Source of the DNA: Microbacterium mitrae
GTDB lineage: Bacteria; Actinomycetota; Actinomycetes; Actinomycetales; Microbacteriaceae
DNA: 64,000 bases
Direction of reading: 5' to 3'
Assembly: GCF_008017445.1 (NCBI RefSeq)
Contig: NZ_VRSW01000001.1
Span: 620,001-684,000, forward strand
Shown here: positions 49,192 through 58,618 of the stretch, piece by piece
Position numbering within the stretch: the first letter of the stretch is position 1
Layout: every line of letters begins with the position of its first letter
Translations under genes and position numbers: made by a program
Notes under the pieces: generated by a model
What the model saw: the letters and a program-made list of their open reading frames with translations, nothing else
Databases searched by the model: none
Told to the model about the DNA's origin: nothing

Positions 49192-50730
49192 ATGACGAAA
49201 CCTGGTCGTTCGGTTCCGACGCGCATTCGCCTGATCGTCGCCATCCTGTCGGTGGCGCTGATCGGGTTCACGCTCGCCGGCTCGATCGCGTTTGCCATGC
49301 AGCGAGACCGCATTGTGCACGCCGTCGATGAAAGGCTGAACGACCAGGTTTCTGCGTTATCGGGAGCCTCGGCGCCATCCAGCGTGGATGTGTTGGTGAG
49401 CCCGGCGCCAGACCCTATCTCCCCGCCGCCGGCGACGGCGTTCGACAATGTCGAAGAAGCGCTCTACGACGCGGTGTCACGTCTGCCTCCCGGCGTTAAC
49501 GCCACGGCATTCGCCATTATTGACGGGGTTCCGACCTACCGCGCATCAACCGCACCGTCACTCGGGCTCGCCGACGACGAGGCGGCGGTCGACGAGATCG
49601 TCAGCGACGTGCTCGCGGCCAATACTCCGGTGCTCGGAACCGTCACCACGCCCACGGCAACGGCGCGCTATATCGCTATTCCGGTGCAGGTCGACGGCAG
49701 TGCCGAGGTCGGCATTTATGTGCACGTGATCAACCTGACGGCCGAGCTCGCGCCGCTCGATGCGAGTATCTGGATTTACGCGATCACCGTCGCCGCCTGC
49801 CTCATCGTGATGGGGGTGGTGACGTGGTTCATTCTCGCCCGCCTCGTACCCCCTGCCCCGTCAGCGTCACCCGACTCCGGCGGCTCCCACGAGGTTCCGC
49901 CCCCGCCGTTTGCTAGCGATCCGTCGCCAGCGCCCCCTGTCACGTTCGCCACCAAACCTCCCGCGCCGCCCAACGTGAACGACATGATGGATCAGGTGGA
50001 GGGCTCGCTCAACGCGCAGCGCCAACTGCTCGATGACGTGCGGCACGAACTCAAGACCCCAATCACCATCGTTCGCGGCTACCTCGAAATGATGAACGTG
50101 TCTGACCCGTTCGATGTGCAGGCAGCGCGTGAAATCGGCATCTCCGAGCTTGACCGCATGACGCGTCTGGTCGAAGACATTGACACGCTGGCGACCGTCG
50201 AGGGCGATGAGTACACCATGGGATCCATCGACATCGCGCAACTCACCGAGCGCGTCGGCGATCTGATCACCGTGATTCCGGGCCACACGTGGCATGTGAC
50301 CCGCGTTGCCGATGGCATCATTCGCGGCAACTCCGACCGCGTTTTGCAAGCGTGGCTTGCGCTCTGCGATAACGCCGCAAAGTACACGCCCACCGGTTCC
50401 GCTATCGAAATCGGCAGCGCGCGCACCCTCGATTCCATGATGCTGTGGGTGCGTGATCACGGACCAGGAATTCCGCCCGCCGCACGCCACCGCATCTTCC
50501 GCCGCTTTGACCGCGGAGCCGGAAAACGCGAAGTGGGCGGGTCGGGTCTAGGCTTGGCGATTGTCGATGTTATTGCACGCGCTCATGGCGGATCGTGTAG
50601 CGTCAGCGAGACACCGGGTGGTGGGGCGACCTTCACCATTCAGGTTCCGCTCCGTCTGGGTGGCGGAACCACGTTGCCGGCTCCGGTTCGAGCGGGAGAC
50701 GTTGTGCAGCAGCGAGAGGAACAAGAATGA
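49192..50730 (+). CDS. sensor histidine kinase
   Basis: The 512-residue membrane kinase has helix 1 (about 12-36), an extracytoplasmic sensor (37-190), helix 2 (about 192-217), a Pro-rich linker, the HisKA domain with RHELKTPITIVRGY (phospho-His 285), and HATPase with N-box LCDNAAKYTP, G1 DHGPGIP and G2 GGSGLGLAIV. It phosphorylates the OmpR-type regulator encoded next with a four-base overlap. The signal is unknown; the sensor lacks a recognisable domain and there is no HAMP domain. Confidence 0.92.
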   Translation: MTKPGRSVPTRIRLIVAILSVALIGFTLAGSIAFAMQRDRIVHAVDERLNDQVSALSGASAPSSVDVLVSPAPDPISPPPATAFDNVEEALYDAVSRLPPGVNATAFAIIDGVPTYRASTAPSLGLADDEAAVDEIVSDVLAANTPVLGTVTTPTATARYIAIPVQVDGSAEVGIYVHVINLTAELAPLDASIWIYAITVAACLIVMGVVTWFILARLVPPAPSASPDSGGSHEVPPPPFASDPSPAPPVTFATKPPAPPNVNDMMDQVEGSLNAQRQLLDDVRHELKTPITIVRGYLEMMNVSDPFDVQAAREIGISELDRMTRLVEDIDTLATVEGDEYTMGSIDIAQLTERVGDLITVIPGHTWHVTRVADGIIRGNSDRVLQAWLALCDNAAKYTPTGSAIEIGSARTLDSMMLWVRDHGPGIPPAARHRIFRRFDRGAGKREVGGSGLGLAIVDVIARAHGGSCSVSETPGGGATFTIQVPLRLGGGTTLPAPVRAGDVVQQREEQE

Positions 50731-51386
50731 CGCGGATCCTGATTGCAGAGGACGAGTCACGCATCTCCGCATTTGTTGCGAAGGGGCTCGAAGCTGCCGG
50801 CTACCCCACGACGGTGGTCGAAGACGGCGCCGAGGCCCTCGAGCTTGCCCTCGGCGGCGAGTACAGCCTGCTGCTTCTCGACGTTGGCCTGCCCTCGATG
50901 GATGGCTTTGACGTGCTCGCGCATCTGCGTGGCCAGGGCGCCACCCTTCCCGTCATCATGCTCACCGCGCGCTCCAGCACGCGAGACACCGTCGAAGGTC
51001 TCGACAGCGGTGCCAACGACTACATCACCAAGCCCTTTAAGTTCGACGAACTCCTCGCCCGGGTGCGCGTGCGCCTGCGCGAGGGCTCGCTGGCATCGAC
51101 ATCGACCACCGTTCAGCACCGCGATGTGACGCTTGATGTGATCGGCCGCCGCGCCATCGTGAGCGGCCGCGAAGTTGAGCTTTCGGCGCGTGAATTTGCG
51201 CTCGCGGAACAATTTCTGCGGCACGCAGGTCAGATTCTGAGCCGTGAGCAGCTGCTGAGCCGCGTGTGGGGGCTGGACTTTGATCCGGGCTCGAACGTCG
51301 TCGATGTTTATGTGCGGTACTTGCGCACCAAATTCGGAGCCGAACGCATTGAAACCGTGCGTGGTTCCGGGTACCGCTGGCAGTAG
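50727..51386 (+). CDS. OmpR-family response regulator
   Basis: The 219-residue regulator has a receiver domain with acidic pair E8-D9, phospho-acceptor Asp 52 (LLLLDVGLPSMDGF), Thr in MLTARSS and Lys in YITKPF, followed by a winged helix with SAREFALAEQFLRHAGQILS and VDVYVRYLRTKFG. Its start overlaps the kinase stop as ATGA, so they form a pair. Target genes are not evident. A hairpin follows. Confidence 0.94.
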   Translation: MTRILIAEDESRISAFVAKGLEAAGYPTTVVEDGAEALELALGGEYSLLLLDVGLPSMDGFDVLAHLRGQGATLPVIMLTARSSTRDTVEGLDSGANDYITKPFKFDELLARVRVRLREGSLASTSTTVQHRDVTLDVIGRRAIVSGREVELSAREFALAEQFLRHAGQILSREQLLSRVWGLDFDPGSNVVDVYVRYLRTKFGAERIETVRGSGYRWQ

Positions 51387-51399
51387 CCGAGAACGAAGG

Positions 51400-51427
51400 A
51401 GGCCCCCGGCTATGTGCCAGGGGCCTC
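51400..51427 (+). terminator. hairpin after the two-component operon
   Basis: AGGCCCCCGGC and GCCAGGGGCCT pair with one mismatch around TATGT, 14 bases beyond the regulator stop codon. Further short palindromes (CACCGTAACGGTG at about 51470) lie in the 233-base gap before phoH2, in which I see no gene. Confidence 0.65.
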
Positions 51428-51619
51428 GAAGGAAGCGGACCCGAAACCGCTTAGACACTCACCGTAACGGTGTTGTCTACCCTCTCAATTTCATCTCCCG
51501 GGGAGACGGGAGGCGGGCACAAGTGCCACGTCATCTATTCTCGCTCCCCTTTTCTGGTTCCGATACAAATTTGCGTGAGATCTTTCTCATGCGTCTTCTC
51601 ATTCGGACATGTTGGGCCG

Positions 51620-52990
51620 TCAGGCGAGCTCGTTTGACTCCAGCAACTCGGTGACGAGCGCCGCGATTGCCGAGCGTTCTGAGCGCATCAGCGTGACGTG
51701 ACCGAACAGCCCGTGACCCTTGAGCGTTTCGATCACCGAGGCGATGCCGTCGTGGCGTCCGACGCGGAGGTTATCGCGCTGCGCGACATCGTGGGTGAGC
51801 ACGACGCGCGAGTTCTGGCCGATGCGGCTGAGCACGGTGAGCAGCACGTTGCGCTCCAGCGACTGGGCTTCGTCGACGATCACAAACGCGTCGTGAAGTG
51901 AGCGGCCGCGAATGTGTGTCAGCGGCAGGACCTCCAAGATACCGCGCTCCACGACCTCCTCCATCACGTTGCCCGAGACGACGGAGCCGAGGGTGTCAAA
52001 CACTGCCTGACCCCACGGGTTCATCTTCTCGCCCTGATCGCCTGGCAGGTAGCCCAGCTCTTGGCCACCGACGGCGAACAGCGGACGAAACACCAGAATC
52101 TTTCGCTGCTGTTGGCGCTCGAGCACCGCCTCCAGCGCCGCGCAGAGTGCGAGCGCGGACTTCCCCGTTCCTGCTCGCCCTCCCAACGACACGATTCCCA
52201 CCTCGGGGTCAAGCAGCAGGTCGATCGCGACGCGCTGTTCTGCCGATCGCCCGTGCAGACCGAACACGTCGCGATCCCCTCGAATCAGCCGGTATGAGCT
52301 ATCTCCGGTGACGCGGGCGAGGGCGGAACCACGCTCCGAGTGAATCACCATGCCGGTGTTGATCGGGATGCCCGCGACATCGTCGTGTGAGCCCACCTCG
52401 GCTTCATAGAGGTCAGCCATTTCGTCACCCGAGAGGTCGAGCGTGGTCATGCCCGTCCATCCCGAGTCGAGGGCTTGCTCGGCCAGGTACTCGTCGGCGT
52501 CGATGCCAAGCGACGCTGCCTTAACGCGGAGCGGGAGATCCTTTGACACGACCGTGACCTCTTCGCCGTTTTGCGCGAGATGCGCGGCGACGGCCAGAAT
52601 GCGCGTGTCGTTATCACTCAGACGTACGCCCGCGGGCAACACGGAGGTGTCGGCATGGTTGAGTTCGACGCGCAACGTGCCGCCCTCCCCCACTTCGACA
52701 GGAAAGTCCAAACGACCGTGCGCAATGCGAAGGTCATCAAGGTGGCGCAGGGCTTGACGGGCAAAGTAGCCCAGCTCTGGGTCATGGCGCTTGGCCTCAA
52801 GCTCGGTGATAACCGCCACCGGTAGCACCACGGAATGCTCGGCAAATCGGAACATCGCACGCGGGTCACTCAGCAGCACTGAGGTGTCCAGGATGTACGT
52901 GCGAACCCCGGTGGAAACATCAAACGCGACGGAATCATCCGTCGCGTTGTACGTCTGCCGGTTGGTGCCTTGCCGCGTTTGTGTACTCAC
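51620..52990 (-). CDS. PIN-PhoH (PhoH2) RNase/helicase protein
   Basis: The 456-residue protein joins an N-terminal PIN RNase domain ([20 protein letters not shown] with catalytic Asp, later [11 protein letters not shown]) to a C-terminal PhoH ATPase domain with Walker [13 protein letters not shown], Walker [12 protein letters not shown] and [10 protein letters not shown]. PhoH2 proteins are RNA-unwinding ribonucleases. I start at GTG 52990 because GGAG lies six bases upstream; the TTG at 53026 has no such site. No upstream antitoxin-like phoAT gene is visible in the 220-base gap, so it appears to act alone here. Confidence 0.9.
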   Translation of the reverse strand: MSTQTRQGTNRQTYNATDDSVAFDVSTGVRTYILDTSVLLSDPRAMFRFAEHSVVLPVAVITELEAKRHDPELGYFARQALRHLDDLRIAHGRLDFPVEVGEGGTLRVELNHADTSVLPAGVRLSDNDTRILAVAAHLAQNGEEVTVVSKDLPLRVKAASLGIDADEYLAEQALDSGWTGMTTLDLSGDEMADLYEAEVGSHDDVAGIPINTGMVIHSERGSALARVTGDSSYRLIRGDRDVFGLHGRSAEQRVAIDLLLDPEVGIVSLGGRAGTGKSALALCAALEAVLERQQQRKILVFRPLFAVGGQELGYLPGDQGEKMNPWGQAVFDTLGSVVSGNVMEEVVERGILEVLPLTHIRGRSLHDAFVIVDEAQSLERNVLLTVLSRIGQNSRVVLTHDVAQRDNLRVGRHDGIASVIETLKGHGLFGHVTLMRSERSAIAALVTELLESNELA

Positions 52991-53213
52991 AGTCGACTCC
53001 GACCCGGGGAGAACCCCAGCTCTCAAAGTCGGCGTCGGTGCGGCAGGTGCCGCCTCTCAGCCGACCCGAATAGGCGCTTTGCCTATTGAGATGAAAGTAT
53101 GCGGGTCCCGTGACAAAAGCGTGCGTACGCGTCAGCGTGTCGATGACATCTTTGTGAACAACGGGTGTCGCGAACCTGGGCGGCCGTGCGTGACGGCGAA
53201 GTGGTCGATGCGA

Positions 53214-54332
53214 CTACATCGCGTGCTGCGCGAAGCCGGCAACGGCATCTTCGAACATGCGCATGGTGTCGTCGTCCGTTCCGGCGTGCACCGCAACCCG
53301 CACGGTTCCGGAGCGCGTCGTGGTGACCAGACCCGCGTTAGTCAACGAAGCACCCAGCATCGCGGCGCCGTCGTTTCGCGGAGCCAACGCCACGATGCCG
53401 CCGCGCTGAGCAGCCCCTCGCGGGGTGACGACATCGATCGCGAACCGGTCGGCGATCGCAATGACCTCCGCCGTGCGACGCGCAAGCTCCGCTTCGATGG
53501 TTCCGACTCCCACCGCGCGAATCTCTTGCAGCGATGAGACGAGACGAGCACACGCAAGGTGATCGGGCGGAGAAATTTGGAAGGCGGCCGCGGTGTCGGC
53601 CGGCTTACCGATCGCGTCAAAGACAAGCCCGCCGAGGCCTGCGGGGCCAGAAAGCACCGGGTCAAGGCGCTCACGCGCCTGATCCGAGAACGACGCCCAA
53701 CCGGCACCGCGACCTGCGCGCAACCACTTGTATCCGTTACCCGTCACCACATCGGCGGCCGCGTAGTCCGCCTCGACAACGCCAAAGCCCTGCACCGCGT
53801 CAACGATCAGCAGTCGGTCCTCGCCGATCACGTCTCGCAAGGCGCCGAGATCCGCGCGGTACCCGGTGCGGAAGTCAATCAGGCTCACCACGACGGCCGT
53901 CGTTTCTGGCGTGAGCGCCTCGGCGACCGCCTCCGGCGTCATCATGTTCTCCGGCGGGGTGATCAACTGGGCCGTGATGCACCCAAATGCGTCTGCGGCA
54001 CGGGCAATCGGAATCGTGACGCTGGGCCATTCGGCCATCGACGCCATCACGGCACCGGAACGCACGCCAAGAATAGCCTGTTGCAGGCCGTGTGAGGTCG
54101 ACGGCTGGTGCGTCATCCAGGAAAGCGGAACATCGAGCAGCTGCGAGAGGAGGTCAACCGCCTCGTTGGCGTGTTCGTTGACCAGGCCGATGCCCGATTG
54201 CCTGCCGGAAGCGTAGAGGTCTGCATCAATGTGCACCTCATCGACGACGCTTGTCGACAGCGGGCCAAAGGCCGCCCAGTTTAGGTAACCGGGCTCAATC
54301 GCAAATGTCGCGCGAAACTCATCGATACTCAC
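53214..54332 (-). CDS. class V aminotransferase-fold PLP enzyme
   Basis: The 372-residue PLP enzyme has the cysteine-desulfurase/isopenicillin-epimerase fold: GYLNWAAFGPLSTSVVDEV at the start, LLIVDAVQGFGVVE (Asp for the pyridine N) and TGNGYKWLRAGRGAGW with the PLP lysine. It may be a desulfurase, lyase or aminotransferase; no active-site cysteine loop of SufS type is seen. It stands alone. Confidence 0.82.
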   Translation of the reverse strand: MSIDEFRATFAIEPGYLNWAAFGPLSTSVVDEVHIDADLYASGRQSGIGLVNEHANEAVDLLSQLLDVPLSWMTHQPSTSHGLQQAILGVRSGAVMASMAEWPSVTIPIARAADAFGCITAQLITPPENMMTPEAVAEALTPETTAVVVSLIDFRTGYRADLGALRDVIGEDRLLIVDAVQGFGVVEADYAAADVVTGNGYKWLRAGRGAGWASFSDQARERLDPVLSGPAGLGGLVFDAIGKPADTAAAFQISPPDHLACARLVSSLQEIRAVGVGTIEAELARRTAEVIAIADRFAIDVVTPRGAAQRGGIVALAPRNDGAAMLGASLTNAGLVTTTRSGTVRVAVHAGTDDDTMRMFEDAVAGFAQHAM

Positions 54333-54369
54333 TTAGCCATTCTGGCACGCCACCGTGCGGCGAGAGTCG

Positions 54370-55161
54370 TTAGCCGCCAAACCGACGATCGCGACTGGCG
54401 TAATCACGAATCGCTCGCAAGAAATCGACTTCGCGCAAATCTGGCCCGAGTGCCTCAACGAAATAGAACTCGCTGTGGGCGCTCTGCCACAGCAAAAAGT
54501 CGCTGAGGCGTTGCTCTCCCGACGTGCGAATCACCAGATCCGGGTCGGCCTGGCCGGTGGTGTAGAGGTGCTGGCCGATGATCTCTGGCGTCAGGCTCTC
54601 CGCCAACTCTGCAATGGTTCCGCCATTGGCATCGTGCTGCGCGAGAATCGAACGCACCGCGTCGACAATCTCGTTTCGGCCGCCGTAGCCCACCGCCAGG
54701 TTGACGTGCAGGCCGGTGTGGTCTTTGGTGCGCTCGGTGGCATCGCTCAGCACCCGCGCAAGATCCGGCGGCAACAGGTCGGTTCTGCCGACCGTCTGTA
54801 CCCGCCAATTGCCCTCACGCGACAGCGCCTCGGCAAGTTCCGCGATGATATCGATGAGATCGGCGAGCTCATTCGAATCGCGCTTTCGCAGGTTGTCTGC
54901 CGAGAGCAGGTAGAGCGAGACGACGTCGATGCCGAGCTCGTCACACCATCCGAGAAACTCACGCATCTTCGCGGCGCCGGCGCGATGGCCGTGCGCGGGG
55001 GTCGCGTAACCGAGTTGTTTGGCCCAGCGGCGGTTGCCGTCAATCATCATCGCGACATGGTGAGGCACGTGAAGTTGCGCCAACTGACGACGCAATCGCG
55101 CCGTGTAGAGGCGATACAGCGGACCTGCACCACTGCCGTTCTGTCCGAAGGTCACCTTCAT
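54370..55161 (-). CDS. uppS: isoprenyl (undecaprenyl) diphosphate synthase
   Basis: The 263-residue cis-prenyltransferase has the catalytic motif HVAMMIDGNRRWAKQLG near 35-51, GHRAGAAKMREFLGWC, LYLLSADNLRKR and the closing PDLVIRTSGEQRLSDFLLWQ with SEFYFVE. It makes the long-chain lipid carrier for cell-wall synthesis. It is divergent from the hemolysin III gene and followed by the aminotransferase-like gene in the same direction. Confidence 0.95.
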   Translation of the reverse strand: MKVTFGQNGSGAGPLYRLYTARLRRQLAQLHVPHHVAMMIDGNRRWAKQLGYATPAHGHRAGAAKMREFLGWCDELGIDVVSLYLLSADNLRKRDSNELADLIDIIAELAEALSREGNWRVQTVGRTDLLPPDLARVLSDATERTKDHTGLHVNLAVGYGGRNEIVDAVRSILAQHDANGGTIAELAESLTPEIIGQHLYTTGQADPDLVIRTSGEQRLSDFLLWQSAHSEFYFVEALGPDLREVDFLRAIRDYASRDRRFGG

Positions 55162-55223
55162 ACGCTACCCCTCGTTGCGGCCATGTGCCGCACATGGCAT
55201 ACGCAAGGCCGTACCCTCAGAGA

Positions 55224-55955
55224 GTGACCAATGAGCAGAACCTGTCTCCCCTCCCGCAGCTACCCCTGCTCGAAGATGCGACCGTCAATCACACCGCCGA
55301 AGTCAAGCCGACGTGGCGCGGTTGGATACACGCTGGCACCTTTCCCGTCACGATTGCCGCCGGCATCGTTCTCATCGCGCTGGCAGACGGCCCCGGAGCG
55401 AAGTGGGCAAGCGCCGTCTTCATGGTCAGCTCGATGCTGTTGTTTGGCAATTCGGCGCTGTATCACCGCTTTAACTGGAGCCCCAAGGTCAAGGCGGTCT
55501 TCAAGCGCATCGACCACGCCAACATCATGTTGCTGATCGCCGGAACCTACACGCCGATCGCGATGCTGGCGCTGCCCCCCGAGAAGGGTGCGTTGCTGCT
55601 CGGATTGGTGTGGGGTGGCGCGATCGCCGGCATCTTGTTCCGCGTGTTCTGGATCAACGCCCCGCGCTGGCTGTACGTTGCGATCTACCTCGCGCTGGGA
55701 TGGGCCGCCATGATGTACATCGTCGATCTGGTCAACGCGAACGTCGCAATGATGGTGCTGGTGTGCGTCGGTGGCCTGCTTTACACCGGTGGCGCCATCG
55801 TCTACGCCCTCAAGAAGCCGAACCCGTGGCCCGGCCACTTCGGGTTCCACGAGATTTTCCACGTGTGCACCGTGCTGGCGTTCCTGTGCCACTGGACGGC
55901 ATGTCTGCTGATTGCCATGCACCCGCTCACGCCGTCGTTGGGCGTTCCGGCCTAA
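55224..55955 (+). CDS. hemolysin III (PAQR/YqfA) family membrane protein
   Basis: About 243 residues with seven hydrophobic helices. The metal-site residues of the PAQR superfamily are present: SALYHRFNWSPKVK (His after helix 2) and FHEIFHVCTVLAFLCHW with two His near the C-terminus. These proteins may be metal-dependent lipid hydrolases; the haemolysin name is historical. I start at GTG 55224 because conserved sequence begins soon after, but the ribosome site is weak. Confidence 0.85.
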   Translation: MTNEQNLSPLPQLPLLEDATVNHTAEVKPTWRGWIHAGTFPVTIAAGIVLIALADGPGAKWASAVFMVSSMLLFGNSALYHRFNWSPKVKAVFKRIDHANIMLLIAGTYTPIAMLALPPEKGALLLGLVWGGAIAGILFRVFWINAPRWLYVAIYLALGWAAMMYIVDLVNANVAMMVLVCVGGLLYTGGAIVYALKKPNPWPGHFGFHEIFHVCTVLAFLCHWTACLLIAMHPLTPSLGVPA

Positions 55956-55970
55956 CAGTCGTCACAGACG

Positions 55971-56008
55971 AACGCCGCGCTGCCGGGCTAAACCGGCGGT
56001 GCGGCGTT
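55971..56008. terminator. bidirectional hairpin between convergent genes
   Basis: AACGCCGCGCTGCCGG pairs with CCGGCGGTGCGGCGTT around GCTAAA, two mismatches. It lies between the end of the hemolysin III gene and the end of the leftward small membrane-protein gene. Confidence 0.75.
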
Positions 56009-56297
56009 ATTTGCGTGGTTCGTCGGAGTCGTTCGCGTCTGCATTGTCGGCGTCGGTATCGGTTGCACGTACCGCTGCCGCCGCTTCTTGCTCGGCGTCG
56101 AGCTCGGCGCGTACTTCGTCGCGGTACCGGGTGCGACGAATCCGGCGCTGCATGTCCCAGATCAGCAGAATCACAAAGACCACGACCAGCGCGATCGCGG
56201 CGAATCCGACCGGACCAGGCGTTACCAGGTCGGGGTCAATCGTCGGGGTCGGCGTGGGAACCGGCGTCGCTTGCGACAGCCAGGAGTACAGCAGCAT
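56007..56297 (-). CDS. 96-residue single-helix membrane protein
   Basis: The protein starts MLLYSWLSQATPVPTPTPTI, a Pro/Thr-rich extracytoplasmic part, then one helix (VGFAAIALVVVFVILLIWDM) and a charged tail RRIRRTRYRDEVRAELDAEQ ending in an Asp-rich run. It is found here divergent from the DUF4307 gene and is probably a conserved small actinobacterial protein of unknown function. ATG 56297 with AGAGG upstream decides the start; the longer upstream frame is a shadow. Confidence 0.7.
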   Translation of the reverse strand: MLLYSWLSQATPVPTPTPTIDPDLVTPGPVGFAAIALVVVFVILLIWDMQRRIRRTRYRDEVRAELDAEQEAAAAVRATDTDADNADANDSDEPRK

Positions 56298-56362
56298 CGA
56301 ATCCTCTTTTCGGGCAACAACGCGTAGCCTGGTATCAAGCCTAATCTCTGAACAGGACTCGC

Positions 56363-56755
56363 ATGACCTCCCCCGAACTCGACGACCGTTACGGCCGCAC
56401 GGCCTCCCCGATGGCAAAACGGTTGCGATGGGGCGTGGTGGGCCTTGTCGCCGTGGTGTTCTTCGGTTACATCGGCTGGACGACCGTCGTGTCAAACATG
56501 AATGCGGTCTCGGTCGATGACCTCGGCTATGAGGTCGTCGATGAAAACACCACGCAGGTGCACTTTCAGTTCACGGCACCCGAGGGGCGCAACGTGGTCT
56601 GCGCCATCGAAGCGCTCGACGAAGAGTTCGGCGCCGTCGGCTACCGCCTCGTCGAGTACCCCGCCGGCGAGCAGCGCGGCCAGAAGCACTCAGAAACGGT
56701 CAGAACGGTCGGCGAAGCCACGACGGGTTTTGTCAGCGGCTGTTGGGTTGCCTAA
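56363..56755 (+). CDS. DUF4307 family membrane protein
   Basis: The 130-residue protein begins MTSPELDDRYGRTASPMAKR, has one helix (about 24-46) and a short extracytoplasmic domain with TTQVHFQFTAPEGRNVVCAI and a final TGFVSGCWV. DUF4307 is an actinobacterial family of unknown function, commonly next to greA as here. Two cysteines outside the membrane may pair. A hairpin separates it from greA. Confidence 0.85.
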   Translation: MTSPELDDRYGRTASPMAKRLRWGVVGLVAVVFFGYIGWTTVVSNMNAVSVDDLGYEVVDENTTQVHFQFTAPEGRNVVCAIEALDEEFGAVGYRLVEYPAGEQRGQKHSETVRTVGEATTGFVSGCWVA

Positions 56756-56771
56756 GATAGCGGCAACGAAT

Positions 56772-56797
56772 AACGCCCGGGCTTTCGGCCGGGCGTT
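56772..56797 (+). terminator. hairpin between the DUF4307 gene and greA
   Basis: AACGCCCGG and CCGGGCGTT are perfect arms around an eight-base loop, 17 bases after the DUF4307 stop codon and followed by GTTGCTT. Confidence 0.7.
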
Positions 56798-56834
56798 GTT
56801 GCTTATCTCCCCTCCGCCATGGAAGGAGCCAGTC

Positions 56835-57326
56835 ATGGCTGAAGAAAAATCGGTCACCTTTTTGACCCAGGAAGCGTACGACCGTCTTGCGGCCGAGCTT
56901 GAAGAGATCTCGACCGTCGGTCGCGTCGAGATCGCGAAGAAGATTGAGGCTGCCCGCGAAGAGGGCGACCTCAAGGAGAACGGTGGCTACCACGCCGCCA
57001 AAGACGAGCAGGGCAAGCAGGAGGCGCGCATTCGGCAGCTGGAGGCGCTGCTGAAGAGCGCCACGGTTGGCGAGGCTCCGGCAAGCCGTGGCGTGGTGGA
57101 ACCCGGAACCGTTGTGACCGCGCTGATCGCTGGAGATGAAGAAGTCTTCTTGCTTGGCAGCCGCGAGATCGGCGCCAATAGCTCACTGGATGTCTACAGC
57201 GAGGCTAGCCCCCTGGGCGCTGCCATCATGGGACTCAAGGAGGGCGAAGAGACGTCATTTGAAACGCCGAATGGCAAGACGATCTCGGTCTCCGTCGTCA
57301 AGGTTGACACCTACACCGGGCAGTAG
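56835..57326 (+). CDS. greA: transcription elongation factor GreA
   Basis: The 163-residue protein has the N-terminal coiled-coil with EEGDLKENGGYHAAKDEQGK near 40-59, whose acidic tip D-L-x-E-N enters the polymerase secondary channel and triggers transcript cleavage, and the C-terminal FKBP-like domain. ATG 56835 follows AAGGAG. Normal length. Confidence 0.95.
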   Translation: MAEEKSVTFLTQEAYDRLAAELEEISTVGRVEIAKKIEAAREEGDLKENGGYHAAKDEQGKQEARIRQLEALLKSATVGEAPASRGVVEPGTVVTALIAGDEEVFLLGSREIGANSSLDVYSEASPLGAAIMGLKEGEETSFETPNGKTISVSVVKVDTYTGQ

Positions 57327-57341
57327 CCCTCAGCACAATGC

Positions 57342-57379
57342 CGTGATCCCCGCACGATCTGTGGTGCGGGGATCACGGC
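57342..57379. terminator. bidirectional terminator between greA and ilvA
   Basis: CCGTGATCCCCGCAC and GTGCGGGGATCACGG form a perfect 15-bp stem around GATCTGTG, between two convergent genes. Confidence 0.9.
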
Positions 57380-57388
57380 TTTGTTGCG

Positions 57389-58618
57389 TCAGTCGTCAAT
57401 GAGAATCGGTTCGTATCCGTCTTCTCGCAGAGCCTCGAGGGTTACCTGCTGGTGTTCGTGACCGCGAGTCTCGACAGAGATCTGAATCATGACCTCGTTG
57501 ATCTGCATGCCTTGACCGTGTCGAGTGTGCATGACTTCGACCACGTTGGCGCCGGCGTTAGCGATGATCTCGGAGATCCGAACCAGCTGGCCGGGGCGGT
57601 CAGGCAACGGAATGCGAATGGTCATGTACCTGCCAGACGCCGCCAAGCCGTGCGCGACGATGCGCTGCAGCAATAGCGGGTCAATGTTGCCACCAGACAA
57701 CACCGTCACGGTCTTGCCCGTCGACCGAATCTTGCCGGCAAGGATAGCGGCGACGCCAACGGCACCCGCTGGTTCCACCACCACCTTCGCGCGCTCGAGC
57801 AGCACCAGCAACGCGCGGGCGATGTCATCGTCGGTGACCGTTACGACCTCGTCAACGAGGTCTTTGATGATGTCAAACGGCACATCTCCCGGGCGGGCAA
57901 CGTTGATGCCGTCGGCGATGGTGGGTTTGGTTTGCACCGCCACCGGCTCGCCGGCGATAAGCGACTGCGGGTAGGGCGAGGCGTTCTCCGCCTGTACGCC
58001 AATGATGCGAATTGTGCGCCCCGCGACGGCCGCGCGCTGCTTGAGCGCGGACGCCACACCGGCGATCAAGCCGCCGCCGCCAATACCCATGATGACGGTG
58101 TCAACGTCGGGCAGGTCATCGAAAATCTCAAGGCCAAGGGTTGCCTGACCGGTGACGACGTCGATGTGGTCGTAAGGGTGAATCAACACCGCACCGGTGC
58201 GCTCGGCAAACTCCGCCGCCAATCGCAACGGGGTCTCCACCGTGTCTCCCTGTAGCACGACCTCCGCGCCGTATCCACGCGTGGAGAGAAGCTTCGGAAC
58301 CGGAACGCCCAGCGGCATGAAGATGGTGGCCGCAACGCCCAGCTCACGCGCGGCAAGCGCGACACCCTGTGCGTGGTTGCCTGCCGATGCCGCGACGACG
58401 CCGCGAGCGCGCTCTTCCGGTGTCAGGCGCGACAGTCGATACGTCGCCCCACGCACCTTGAACGAACCGGTCTTTTGCAGGTTCTCCATCTTGAGGTAGA
58501 CGGGCGCGCCCAGCACATCGCTGAGGTATTGCGACGGTTCGAGAGGCGTGTGCCCAATATGGGGGGCCAGACTCTCTGCCGCGTGCTCGATGTCGGACAG
58601 CTCAGGTCCGTGACTCAT
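57389..58618 (-). CDS. ilvA: threonine ammonia-lyase
   Basis: The 409-residue PLP enzyme deaminates threonine to 2-oxobutanoate. It has KMENLQKTGSFKVRGATYRL with the PLP lysine near 54, SAGNHAQGVALAA, the glycine loop MGIGGGGLIAGVASA and a C-terminal ACT-type domain (YMTIRIPLPDRPGQLVRISE, about 330-405). The single ACT domain and length match the catabolic-like/short type found in Actinobacteria, which may serve both degradation and isoleucine synthesis. Its start overlaps the AI-2E gene stop by four bases. Confidence 0.93.
   Translation of the reverse strand: MSHGPELSDIEHAAESLAPHIGHTPLEPSQYLSDVLGAPVYLKMENLQKTGSFKVRGATYRLSRLTPEERARGVVAASAGNHAQGVALAARELGVAATIFMPLGVPVPKLLSTRGYGAEVVLQGDTVETPLRLAAEFAERTGAVLIHPYDHIDVVTGQATLGLEIFDDLPDVDTVIMGIGGGGLIAGVASALKQRAAVAGRTIRIIGVQAENASPYPQSLIAGEPVAVQTKPTIADGINVARPGDVPFDIIKDLVDEVVTVTDDDIARALLVLLERAKVVVEPAGAVGVAAILAGKIRSTGKTVTVLSGGNIDPLLLQRIVAHGLAASGRYMTIRIPLPDRPGQLVRISEIIANAGANVVEVMHTRHGQGMQINEVMIQISVETRGHEHQQVTLEALREDGYEPILIDD

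Noticed and set aside
47259..49448. Very long leftward reading frame (729 codons) opposite fumC
   Set aside because: It is the mirror of the carbonic anhydrase, fumarase and kinase genes in GC-rich DNA, is full of His, Arg and Asp runs and has no ribosome site or recognisable domain.
51620..52990. PhoAT-PhoH2 toxin-antitoxin pair
   Set aside because: The 220 bases upstream of the gene contain no coupled small antitoxin frame.
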